NCBI GenBank assembly: GCA_965651595.1
Contig: CBFGTA010000025.1
Location: 1 to 21,884 of the forward strand
DNA: 21,884 bases
Reading direction: 5' to 3'
From: CBFGTA01 sp965651595
GTDB taxonomy: Bacteria; Actinomycetota; Actinomycetes; S36-B12; UBA10799
The notes under the pieces were generated by a model. The model was not told where the DNA came from. It made no database searches and saw only the letters and a list, made by a program, of their open reading frames with translations. Positions within the stretch are counted from its first letter, which is position 1. Every line of letters starts with the position of its first letter. Position numbers and translations under genes: made by a program. Below are positions 14,889 through 21,884 of the stretch, piece by piece.

Positions 14889-16622
14889 ATGCATGGTGTG
14901 TCTAGCCCAGATCTGTCCCAGCTACGCCCCTGGCAGCGTCAAGCCCTCACCCGCTACCTACAAGAAACGCGCGCCGACTTCTTGGTCACAGCCACCCCAG
15001 GTGCGGGAAAGACGCGCTTTGCGCTCACAGTGGCCCAACAGTTGGCAGCTAGCGGCGACATCGACGCCATCATCATCGTCGCGCCCACCGATCACCTGCG
15101 GACCCAGTGGGCGCATGCTGCACATGAGTGTGGGCTGAACCTCGATCCCACTCTGCCCAACACTCGAGCAGCAATCAGTCCTAGTTCGTGGGGGTATGTG
15201 ACCACCTATGCCCAAGTTGCCGCTCGGCCGATTTCGCATCGGCTCCGCTGCGAAGCTCGCCGCCCGCTCGTCATCTTGGACGAGATTCACCACGCTGGCG
15301 ACGGGTTGTCATGGGGTGATTCGATTTCGAGCGCGTTCGAAACCAGCCACCGCCGGTTGGCCCTGTCGGGTACGCCATTTCGAACTCGACCTGACGAAAC
15401 CATTCCCTTCGTTCGTTATGAGACGTCCGAGACGACCTACGAGTCGATCGCTGACTTTTCGTATAGCTACGCTGACGCGCTGCGCGACGGCGTGGTACGA
15501 CCAGTGGTATTCGCCGCCTATTCCGGCCAGGCCACCTGGCGCAACAGTGCTGGCGAGGTTCTGACAGTCGATCTCGCGGAGCAGGCCGACGACACCGGGG
15601 CGGGCCTCAGCGCCGCAGCCGAGAAGCTAGCGTGGAAGACGGCCCTCAATCCGCGGGGCAAGTGGGTAGCGCACGTCTTAGCCGCGATGGACGACCGCAT
15701 CACCGCACAACGGGCGCAGGGCATCACTGACGCTGCCGGGATCGTCTTGGCCTCTGATCAGTCAGACGCTCGCGCTTACGCCAAGATCCTCGAACGAGTC
15801 ACGGGCCACAAACCGGTGCTGGTCCTGTCCGACGATCGAGCGGCCTCCACGAAGTTACGTGCGTTCACCTACTCCCGCGACCGATACGCGGTGTGTGTAC
15901 GGATGATCTCCGAGGGTTGCGACATTCCCCGAGCTACATCGATCGCCTATATGACCAGTTACCGCACGCCCCTGTTTTTTGCTCAGGCCGTGGGCCGCGT
16001 AGTGCGCTCGCGTGCGTCCCACGAGACTGCGACCGTGTTCCTCCCAGCGGTGAGGCCCTTGCTCGCGTTGGCTGCGGAGTTGGAAGAACAACGCAACCGC
16101 ACTATGCGCGTTCCGCCGACCTCCAACGACCAGGATCTCGACGCTCTGATAGATGAGAGAGAACAGCCCACCGAAACTACTGACGAATGGGAACCGATCT
16201 CTGCCGAGGCCCAGTTCGCCCATGTGGTTCACGCTGGCCGAGCCGTCACTGCTCCGACGGGTACGCCAGCCTCTCCTGACGATGACTACCTTGGCATCCC
16301 TGGTCTGCTCACGCCGGAACAGACGGCGGCGTTGCTGGCTGCTCGCGACGCTGACGCTCGCAAACGAGCAGGAACTGCACACACTGCGGCCACAGAAAGT
16401 GCCGGCGAAACCGAATGGGAGAAAGCAGCCCGGCTACGCAAGGAACTCACCCATGCAGTGGCGGCAGTTGCACAGTCGGCCGAGCAGCCCCACGCTGTAG
16501 TACGTGCCTGGGTCAACCGCGAGATTCCCGGTCCCACCTCGTCGTCGGCACCGCCCGACATTTTGGATGCTCGCATTCGTGCTCTTCGCCGCCGCCTCGT
16601 CACCGTTGCGCGCCCACGATGA
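14889..16622 (+). CDS. SF2 DEAD/DEAH-type helicase
   Basis: ATP-driven nucleic-acid helicase or translocase of superfamily 2, cytoplasmic. From ATG 14889 (577 residues), the motifs in order are: Q-like LRPWQRQAL (12-20), Walker A ATPGAGKT (35-42), Walker B DEIHH (131-135), motif III SGTPFRT (160-166), motif V ISEGCDIP and motif VI QAVGRVVRS (366-374). The core resembles the helicase part of restriction HsdR/UvrB-like proteins, but no nuclease domain is visible. The last 150 residues are charged and probably helical, of unknown role. ATG 14889 has GGAG 12 bases upstream; a TTG at 14871 would add six residues. It ends 35 bases before the SF1 helicase on the same strand. The substrate (DNA or RNA) cannot be told. 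Confidence 0.88.
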   Translation: MHGVSSPDLSQLRPWQRQALTRYLQETRADFLVTATPGAGKTRFALTVAQQLAASGDIDAIIIVAPTDHLRTQWAHAAHECGLNLDPTLPNTRAAISPSSWGYVTTYAQVAARPISHRLRCEARRPLVILDEIHHAGDGLSWGDSISSAFETSHRRLALSGTPFRTRPDETIPFVRYETSETTYESIADFSYSYADALRDGVVRPVVFAAYSGQATWRNSAGEVLTVDLAEQADDTGAGLSAAAEKLAWKTALNPRGKWVAHVLAAMDDRITAQRAQGITDAAGIVLASDQSDARAYAKILERVTGHKPVLVLSDDRAASTKLRAFTYSRDRYAVCVRMISEGCDIPRATSIAYMTSYRTPLFFAQAVGRVVRSRASHETATVFLPAVRPLLALAAELEEQRNRTMRVPPTSNDQDLDALIDEREQPTETTDEWEPISAEAQFAHVVHAGRAVTAPTGTPASPDDDYLGIPGLLTPEQTAALLAARDADARKRAGTAHTAATESAGETEWEKAARLRKELTHAVAAVAQSAEQPHAVVRAWVNREIPGPTSSSAPPDILDARIRALRRRLVTVARPR

Positions 16623-16644
16623 GATAGCGAGACCACAAGTAGCG

Positions 16645-16669
16645 TACTATCGAACGTATGTTCGATAGT
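16645..16669 (+). promoter_or_regulatory. LexA (SOS) box over the -10 element and start codon of the SF1 helicase gene
   Basis: TCGAAC-GTAT-GTTCGA at 16650-16665 is a perfect match to the LexA box of Actinobacteria (TCGAAC-N4-GTTCGA, containing the Bacillus GAAC-N4-GTTC core). The symmetry extends to 10-base arms, ACTATCGAAC (16646-16655) and GTTCGATAGT (16660-16669). It overlaps a -10 hexamer TACTAT (16645-16650) and the ATG at 16658-16660. The hexamer lies 7 bases before the ATG, so the transcript would start at the A of ATG. LexA bound here would cover the -10 and the start site. I noticed no second site of this form in the window. Confidence 0.85.
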
Positions 16670-18748
16670 GGTGATGCAGTTCACGCTTCTGACAGTCATC
16701 CGAGCTACTCGGCGACCGCCTCTCCTGACACCCAACGCCTCCAGCAATTTCTCGATCGACTCGATCCGCAGCAACTCGAGGCTGCGGTGTCCCCCGCCAC
16801 CCATTTGCGCATCCTGGCCGGAGCGGGCAGCGGCAAGACCCAGGCGTTGATCGGACGTGCGTGTGCATACATTCTGGCTGGAAACTCGGCTTCGAGTTTG
16901 ACGTTGTTGAGCTTTACGCGGCGGTCGGCCAGACAGCTTGTCACCCGCTGCACTGTGGCTCACGAACGCCCCCGCGGGGGAACGTTTCACTCGCTGGCCC
17001 ACGACGATCTTCGGCGGTTTGGTGGCCTGATTGGCCTCGTCGAAGACTTCTCCGTGCTCGACCCGGAAGACGTCTCCGACATTGTCGCGGCCTGCCGTAG
17101 CGACGTCATGGCCACCAAGCAGCACCGACGTCGCTTCCCCCGCGGAGCCACGATTTCTGCCGTCTACAGCCATGCTGTCAATACCGGAGGAAGTATCCGG
17201 GAATCCTTGGCTGAGGTTGCTCCGTGGGCCCAGCCGTTCGAGGAGGATGTCGTCGCCATATGCCGGGCCTACAGCGACCATAAGCGACGTATCGGAGGAC
17301 TAGATTTTGACGATCTGCTGCTGTACTGGCACGAACTGCTCGTGAGCCGCCACGGGGAACGAGTCTGCAACCGAACCAGCATGCTGCTGATCGACGAGTA
17401 TCAAGACGTCAACCATGTTCAGGTCGGCATCGCCCGCGCTTTCGCTCAATCCGGCAGTCGTGTGACCGTCGTGGGTGACGACGCCCAGGCTATTTATTCG
17501 TTTCGCGGATCGTCTCCCCGCTATATCCTCGATTTCGAAGATGATTTCCCTGGCGCGCAGACCGTAATCCTTTCGACGAGTTACCGTTGTCGCCAACCGA
17601 TTTTGGATCTTGCCAACGCGGTGGCGTCTGAGGCTCGAACCGGATTTAGCGTGCGGCTCGAGAGCGCACACGCTGGCGCAACTGGTCTCGGTACTGCGCC
17701 GCCTGCCTCACCGGTCGAGCTGTTGCGGTGTTATGACGACGACAGCGAAGCACGCTATCTATGTCAGCGCATCCTGGATCACCGAGATCAGGGCACTCCG
17801 CTACGGGAACAGGCAGTGCTCGTTCGCGCCCACCACCACAGCGCTGAGCTTGAGATTGTCTTGACCGAACACGGAATTCCGTACGTGAAGTACGGTGGGT
17901 TGCGATATTTGGAGGCTGCGCACGTCAAAGATGTGCTGGCCGCATTTCGGGCCGCCGACAACCGCGCCGATGAACTCGCTTGGTTTCGGCTCTTACAGTT
18001 GCTTCCCGGAGTAGGGCCCGCCACCGCCAGACGTGCTTCTGGGGCGCTACCCACAGCAGATTGGCCGTCTGTGGTGAGTGACTTGCCAGCTAGCTCGCGA
18101 ACCCTTGCCAGCGGTCTGCTCTCTGCGATCCTTCCCGCGGGCGATTTGCCGGTGAGCGTTCATGCCGACCACATCGTGCGAGCCTACGAACCACTGCTCG
18201 CTGAGAACTATGATAAACCTGAGCAGCGCCGGGAAGACCTCGGCGCACTCGTCGCAGCGACTAGTCGGTCCAGCAGTCTCAGTGCAGTGGCCGCGGAGGT
18301 CGTCCTGGAGCCTCCACGATCCACCGGAGACCTCGCTGGACGTCCCCACATAGATGACGATTGGCTGACGATTGCCACCGTCCATGCAGTAAAGGGGATG
18401 GAGTTCGACGTCGTTCACCTTGCCCATGTCGCCGACGGCAACTTCCCTGTCGACATGGCATTGAAGTCAGTGGACGGCGAGGAGGAAGAGAGACGATTGT
18501 TCTATGTGGCGGTGACTCGAGCCCGTCACAGCCTCAACCTTTACTGGCCACAGCGATTCCATCATCTACCACGCGGAAACCACGACCGCCACTCGTGGTC
18601 GCAACCGTCGCGGTTTCTCACTGGGGCTGCACGCAGTCGTTATGTCACGATCGATGAACCGGCAGTCGACGCAGGTAGTGCCACCGAAGTGAACCAGACC
18701 GCGGTCGACCTCCCTAGCCACCCCAACCTCGATCACCTGTGGCGATGA
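16658..18748 (+). CDS. UvrD/Rep-family SF1 DNA helicase, predicted SOS-induced
   Basis: ATP-dependent 3'-5' DNA helicase of superfamily 1A, likely in repair or recombination. All SF1 motifs are present in the 696 residues: LDPQQLEA, Walker A AGAGSGKT (54-61), LSFTRRSAR (84-92), GGTFHSLAH (107-115), DFDDLL, Walker B LIDEYQD (244-250), GDDAQAIYSFRGS, TSYRCR, VHAVKGMEFD (575-584) and RRLFYVAVTRAR. No HRDC, nuclease or zinc domain follows, so it is not UvrD2, AdnA/B or AddA. The last 80 residues are low in motifs. ATG 16658 is the only sensible start, because the next in-frame candidates fall after the conserved Q-type motif begins. It has no Shine-Dalgarno site and looks leaderless. The start codon lies inside a LexA box, so expression should rise after DNA damage. 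Confidence 0.93.
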   Translation: MFDSGDAVHASDSHPSYSATASPDTQRLQQFLDRLDPQQLEAAVSPATHLRILAGAGSGKTQALIGRACAYILAGNSASSLTLLSFTRRSARQLVTRCTVAHERPRGGTFHSLAHDDLRRFGGLIGLVEDFSVLDPEDVSDIVAACRSDVMATKQHRRRFPRGATISAVYSHAVNTGGSIRESLAEVAPWAQPFEEDVVAICRAYSDHKRRIGGLDFDDLLLYWHELLVSRHGERVCNRTSMLLIDEYQDVNHVQVGIARAFAQSGSRVTVVGDDAQAIYSFRGSSPRYILDFEDDFPGAQTVILSTSYRCRQPILDLANAVASEARTGFSVRLESAHAGATGLGTAPPASPVELLRCYDDDSEARYLCQRILDHRDQGTPLREQAVLVRAHHHSAELEIVLTEHGIPYVKYGGLRYLEAAHVKDVLAAFRAADNRADELAWFRLLQLLPGVGPATARRASGALPTADWPSVVSDLPASSRTLASGLLSAILPAGDLPVSVHADHIVRAYEPLLAENYDKPEQRREDLGALVAATSRSSSLSAVAAEVVLEPPRSTGDLAGRPHIDDDWLTIATVHAVKGMEFDVVHLAHVADGNFPVDMALKSVDGEEEERRLFYVAVTRARHSLNLYWPQRFHHLPRGNHDRHSWSQPSRFLTGAARSRYVTIDEPAVDAGSATEVNQTAVDLPSHPNLDHLWR

Positions 18749-18757
18749 GGTCGACAT

Positions 18758-18790
18758 CCGCTGCCCTGATGGGCTCACGACAGGCAGCGG
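18758..18790 (+). terminator. Possible stem-loop terminator after the SF1 helicase gene
   Basis: CCGCTGCC (18758-18765) and GGCAGCGG (18783-18790) are perfect inverted copies, giving an 8-bp GC-rich stem starting 9 bases after the stop codon. A smaller GCCC-TGAT-GGGC hairpin (18763-18774) competes with it. There is no T-tract, which is common for actinobacterial stem-loops but makes termination uncertain. Confidence 0.4.
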
Positions 18791-18807
18791 GAGGCGTGTT
18801 CTCACGT

Positions 18808-18813
18808 TAGGGT
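18808..18813 (+). promoter_or_regulatory. Possible -10 element of the plsB operon
   Basis: TAGGGT, the same hexamer as before rpiA, lies 33 bases upstream of the GTG start of plsB and just after the stem-loop. No -35 partner is visible. It is the best candidate in the 98-base gap, but motif reading alone is weak. Confidence 0.25.
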
Positions 18814-18846
18814 GGACGCACGCCGTCCAACGAAAGTGGGTAGATC

Positions 18847-20670
18847 GTGACTCCTCGAGTCGACCGCAAGGGCATCCACCTGTCTGACTTCTCGCACGAC
18901 ATCATGGAATCACCAGCGTTTCGGGCCACCCTCGTTCAGCTCGCGACCGAGCTAGACCGACCGCTAGCTGACGTTGAAGCCGAAGCCCACGACGACTTGA
19001 AGGAACTCGCCCGCGAGCAGGAGTCGTGGGCCGTGTCGTTCTGGGACAACATGTGTCGGTGGCTCGCCCAGGCCTACCAGCTTGATGTGGATGATGATCA
19101 GATCGAACGGATCAAGGCTCTCAACGAGAACAGCACTCTCGTGTTCTTGCCCAATCACCGTTCATACCTAGATCCACTGATCTTGCGCTCGGCCCTGGCT
19201 GAGCACGGTTTCGCCCCGAACAACGTGTTGGGTGGAGTGAATCTGTCCTTTTTCCCTCTCGGCTCCATCGCTCGCCGCAACGGCACGGTATTCATCCGAC
19301 GGGAGTTCAAGAACGACCGCGTGTACAAGGCGAGCCTCAAGGCCTATATCGCCTACCTGCTGGAGCATCGGGCCAATCTGGAGTGGTATATCGAAGGAGG
19401 TCGCACCCGGACTGGAAAACTACGTCCGCCGCGGATGGGGATCCTCAGCTACTTGGTCGACGCGTTCGACGACTACGCCACCGAAGACGTCACCATCATC
19501 CCGGTGTTTGTCGGCTATGACCAGCAGTACGAAGTCGGTGCGATCTCAGCCGAAGAACTCGGAGCTGAGAAGTCGCCCGAGGGCCTCAGTTGGATGCTCA
19601 ACTTCATCCGTGGTCAGTCCGTCCGGCGTGGCCGCGCTCATCTGCGGTTTGGGGAGCCGCTCAGCCTGGCTACCGCTCTCGACGAGTTCCGCGGCGATGG
19701 TGACGAACGTAATGCGCGTCTCGCTGTCCCCAAAATAGCGTTCGAAGTGATGCACCGAATCAACAAGGTCACACCGATCATTCCGTCCGCACTGGTCACC
19801 TTTGCTCTACTCGACAACGATGGACGCGCCATCACCCGCGATGAGGGTCGACGCATCTTGGAGCCGCTGTTGCGGTATGTGCGTCAGCGCGGGATCGATA
19901 TCTCAGAAGATCTCACCGACTTGTCCGACGATGGCGGCCTGGCCGATGCTGTAGCCACGTTGCAGCGCGAGGGAGTCGTCAAGACCTACCAGGACGGGCT
20001 CGACCCGGTCTACTGGATTGCCGACGATCGCCAGCATGAAGCGGGTTTCTACCGCAATACGCTGATTCATCATTTGATCTTGCGAGCGATTATTGAAGTC
20101 GCTCTGGTTGCTTCAACCGAACAACCGCGGAAGGACCCAGTCTCGGTCATCTGGCACGAGGCCAATCAGCTGCGCGACATCCTCAAGTACGAGTTCTTCT
20201 TCCCCCGCACGCGCGAATACAGTGAGCAGATCATCGCCGAGACACAGTTGGCCTACCCCGGCTGGGACAAGAAGAAGTTGGTCAGCAAAGACTTGCTTCC
20301 CGCTCTCCAAGATACTGGCCTGTTCGTCGCCCACCGCACGATTGCGCCGTTCCTGGAAGCCTATAGCGTCGTTGCGGATCGACTGGCAGTGCGACCAGTC
20401 GACGCCGATATCGATCGCGAACAGTTCATCCACGAGTGCATCGGCGTCGCCACTCAGCGGTGGCGTCAGAAGCAACTGCACTCCCCCGAGTCCATTTCGC
20501 GGGACCTGTTCACCAACGCACTTCAACTTGCCGATAACAAGAAGCTGCTCGCGCCGGGAGACGAATCGCTCCAGGCCGGCCGCGACCGCTTCGCCGAGAT
20601 ATTTCGCGACGCGGTCCGCCGGGTCGACGTACTGCGCACACTCGCCCTGCGAGAAGGAGGAATCAAGTGA
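18847..20670 (+). CDS. plsB: Glycerol-3-phosphate O-acyltransferase (PlsB family)
   Basis: Transfers a fatty acyl group from acyl-CoA or acyl-ACP to sn-glycerol 3-phosphate, making lysophosphatidate, the first step of phospholipid and triacylglycerol synthesis at the membrane. In the 607 residues the four acyltransferase motifs are clear: NHRSYLDP (103-110, catalytic His104 and Asp109), GTVFIRR (146-152), EGGRTRTGK (183-191) and IIPVFVGYD (217-225). A long helical C-terminal region follows. It is shorter than the roughly 800-residue E. coli enzyme, lacking most of its N-terminal extension. The start is GTG 18847, with AGTGGGTAG a few bases upstream. The end overlaps the HAD-PlsC gene by four bases (GTGA), so the two are translationally coupled. 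Mycobacterium tuberculosis has a comparable adjacent plsB2/plsC pair. Confidence 0.92.
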   Translation: MTPRVDRKGIHLSDFSHDIMESPAFRATLVQLATELDRPLADVEAEAHDDLKELAREQESWAVSFWDNMCRWLAQAYQLDVDDDQIERIKALNENSTLVFLPNHRSYLDPLILRSALAEHGFAPNNVLGGVNLSFFPLGSIARRNGTVFIRREFKNDRVYKASLKAYIAYLLEHRANLEWYIEGGRTRTGKLRPPRMGILSYLVDAFDDYATEDVTIIPVFVGYDQQYEVGAISAEELGAEKSPEGLSWMLNFIRGQSVRRGRAHLRFGEPLSLATALDEFRGDGDERNARLAVPKIAFEVMHRINKVTPIIPSALVTFALLDNDGRAITRDEGRRILEPLLRYVRQRGIDISEDLTDLSDDGGLADAVATLQREGVVKTYQDGLDPVYWIADDRQHEAGFYRNTLIHHLILRAIIEVALVASTEQPRKDPVSVIWHEANQLRDILKYEFFFPRTREYSEQIIAETQLAYPGWDKKKLVSKDLLPALQDTGLFVAHRTIAPFLEAYSVVADRLAVRPVDADIDREQFIHECIGVATQRWRQKQLHSPESISRDLFTNALQLADNKKLLAPGDESLQAGRDRFAEIFRDAVRRVDVLRTLALREGGIK

Positions 20671-21884
20671 GTGACATCCATCAGCTCGTCGCTGAGATTG
20701 AACGCGGCCCTCAGGGCCCGAGCGTGGGGGCGTTCTTCGACTTCGATGGGACAATCATCCACGGCTATTCAGCAGCCGTAGCATTTCGCGAACGCATCAA
20801 GCGGCGCACGATTGGAGCCAAGGAACTGCTGAAGATCTTCGCCGAGGCCATCAATGTCGAGCGTCGAGGACACGACGTGTCGGCGCTGATGGAACTCGGA
20901 GTCCAGAGCCATGCTGACCAGTCCGAGGCAGACTTCGATGCGTTTTGCCGCGATATCTTCGACAGCAAAATTTCCGGGCTCATCTACCCCGACGTTCGGG
21001 TTCTGATCGATGCCCACCGTGACGCTGGCCACACAATCGCGATCGCCTCCTCGGCGACTCGGGGACAGTTGGCTCCGGCAGCGGCCGATCTCGGCGTCGA
21101 CCACATTCTGTGCACCGAGATGGAAATAGCCAACGGCCGGGTGACTGGCGAGCTTGCTGGCCCGATTCGTTGGGGAGACGAGAAAGCCCAGGCCGTGCTC
21201 GATTTTGCGGCCCTTTACGATCTTGATCTAGCCACTTCCTATGCCTACTCGAATGGCGCGGAGGATGTACCGTTCTTGAGCGTCGTAGGGCGACCCACCG
21301 CACTGAACCCGGATAGGGAACTCACCGAGCTTGCCGAACAGCGGGGATGGTCAGCAGCTCGGTTCCGGCTCCCCCACCGCCACAACCCCATCACCCTGGC
21401 CCGTTCGGCGGCCGCTCTGGGTGCCATCGGGGTAGGCGTCATGACGGGCGCTGGTGCCGGAATCCTCAATCAGAACAAGGCCATCGGCCTCGAGGTGGCC
21501 GCGTCGGTTGGATCCGAACTTGCCCTGAGCGCCGCCGGGATCAGACTCAACGTTCATGGTGAGCACAACTTGTGGGCCCAGCGTCCTGCCGTTTTCCTGT
21601 TCAATCACCAGAGCCAACTCGATGTCGTGGCCCTCGGCGCCCTGCTGCGACGCGACTTCACGGCAGTTGCGAAGAAGGAACTCGAGAAAGATCCGGTGTT
21701 CGCGCCGATCGGATACCTGTTGGACGTGGCGTACATCGATCGCGGCAATCGAACGAGTGCTGTTGAGACCCTGGACGAGGCCGCTCAGGTAATTCGCGAC
21801 GGCAAATCGGTGGCGATCGCACCAGAAGGAACCCGGTCACCAACTCCCCGCCTGCTGCCGTTCAAGAAGGGCCCGTTCCGGCTC
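20667..21884 (+). CDS. plsC: HAD-IB phosphatase domain fused to 1-acylglycerol-3-phosphate acyltransferase (C-terminus cut by window edge)
   Basis: Two-domain enzyme; 406 codons are visible. The N-terminal part (about 18-235) is a HAD-IB (SerB-like) hydrolase with nucleophile motif FDFDGT (24-29), a later SSAT motif II and a GDEKAQA segment. The usual motif III/IV aspartates appear partly changed (YSNGAEDVPFL). A hydrophobic Gly/Ala-rich stretch (about 245-275) may be a membrane anchor. The C-terminal part is a PlsC domain that acylates lysophosphatidate to phosphatidate: NHQSQLD (313-319, His314 and Asp319) and EGTRSPTPRLLPFKKGPF (387 onward). The start is GTG 20667, with AGGAGG at 20655-20660, six bases upstream; a GTG at 20671 is out of frame. 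It overlaps plsB by four bases. The HAD domain's substrate is unknown; a lipid phosphate is a natural guess. Confidence 0.92.
   Translation, partial: MSDIHQLVAEIERGPQGPSVGAFFDFDGTIIHGYSAAVAFRERIKRRTIGAKELLKIFAEAINVERRGHDVSALMELGVQSHADQSEADFDAFCRDIFDSKISGLIYPDVRVLIDAHRDAGHTIAIASSATRGQLAPAAADLGVDHILCTEMEIANGRVTGELAGPIRWGDEKAQAVLDFAALYDLDLATSYAYSNGAEDVPFLSVVGRPTALNPDRELTELAEQRGWSAARFRLPHRHNPITLARSAAALGAIGVGVMTGAGAGILNQNKAIGLEVAASVGSELALSAAGIRLNVHGEHNLWAQRPAVFLFNHQSQLDVVALGALLRRDFTAVAKKELEKDPVFAPIGYLLDVAYIDRGNRTSAVETLDEAAQVIRDGKSVAIAPEGTRSPTPRLLPFKKGPFRL

Noticed and set aside
16286..17281. 331-codon minus-strand open frame running across both helicase genes
   Set aside because: It is antisense to strongly conserved helicase motifs in two genes, has an Arg/Ser-rich composition without domains, and is explained by high GC third positions.
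14568..18748. Imm-family gene plus two helicases as a new anti-phage island
   Set aside because: No nuclease, toxin, integrase or composition change is visible, and flanking genes are core metabolism. It is kept only as a low-level hypothesis.
20113..20754. 213-codon minus-strand open frame opposite plsB and the plsC start
   Set aside because: It crosses the plsB-plsC junction, which is explained by conserved proteins on the plus strand; no motif seen.

Overview
The window looks like chromosomal DNA of a GC-rich actinobacterium (Actinomycetota). Three things point that way: a cell-wall hydrolase of CwlO/RipA type next to an S13 D-Ala-D-Ala carboxypeptidase, a PlsB plus HAD-PlsC acyltransferase pair, and a LexA box of the Gram-positive type (TCGAAC-N4-GTTCGA). 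Several genes also look leaderless, with a TANNNT hexamer 7-8 nt before the start codon. I see no tRNA, rRNA, CRISPR array, insertion sequence, prophage gene or attachment site. Gene density is very high, and no stretch over 300 bases lacks a gene.

Layout. (i) 1-3840, minus strand: dacB, then a coiled-coil cell-wall hydrolase, then an amidase of the Ser-cisSer-Lys family cut by the left edge. (ii) 3841-6790, plus strand: an unrecognised 309-residue protein whose start codon abuts that of dacB, then a cytoplasmic-looking M13 metallopeptidase. (iii) 6791-9859, plus strand: a TPP riboswitch followed by an ECF vitamin transporter for thiamine or its pyrimidine precursor. The S component (YkoE) and both ATPases (YkoD) are fused in one 730-residue protein, and the T component (YkoC/EcfT) overlaps it. 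(iv) 9882-12575, minus strand: a membrane-PAS-GGDEF-EAL c-di-GMP protein. (v) 12694-14804, plus strand: rpiA, an APP1-type phosphatidate phosphatase and a small two-helix membrane protein of the superinfection-immunity (Imm) family, tightly packed. (vi) 14889-18748, plus strand: an SF2 helicase and then a UvrD/Rep SF1 helicase. A perfect LexA box covers the -10 element and start codon of the SF1 gene. (vii) 18847-21884, plus strand: plsB and a HAD-PlsC fusion with a 4-base overlap, the latter cut by the right edge.

How the genes work together. dacB and the CwlO-like protein remodel peptidoglycan. The riboswitch and transporter form a self-contained thiamine-salvage unit shut off by TPP. PlsB (glycerol-3-phosphate to lysophosphatidate), PlsC (lysophosphatidate to phosphatidate) and the APP1 protein (phosphatidate to diacylglycerol) are successive steps of glycerolipid synthesis within about 9 kb, although APP1 sits in a different gene group. 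The SF1 helicase is predicted to belong to the SOS regulon.

I found no clearly new multi-gene system. The most interesting signals are the LexA-controlled, apparently leaderless UvrD-like gene and the asymmetric pair of ATP sites in the ECF fusion, where one site keeps every motif and the other has lost two.
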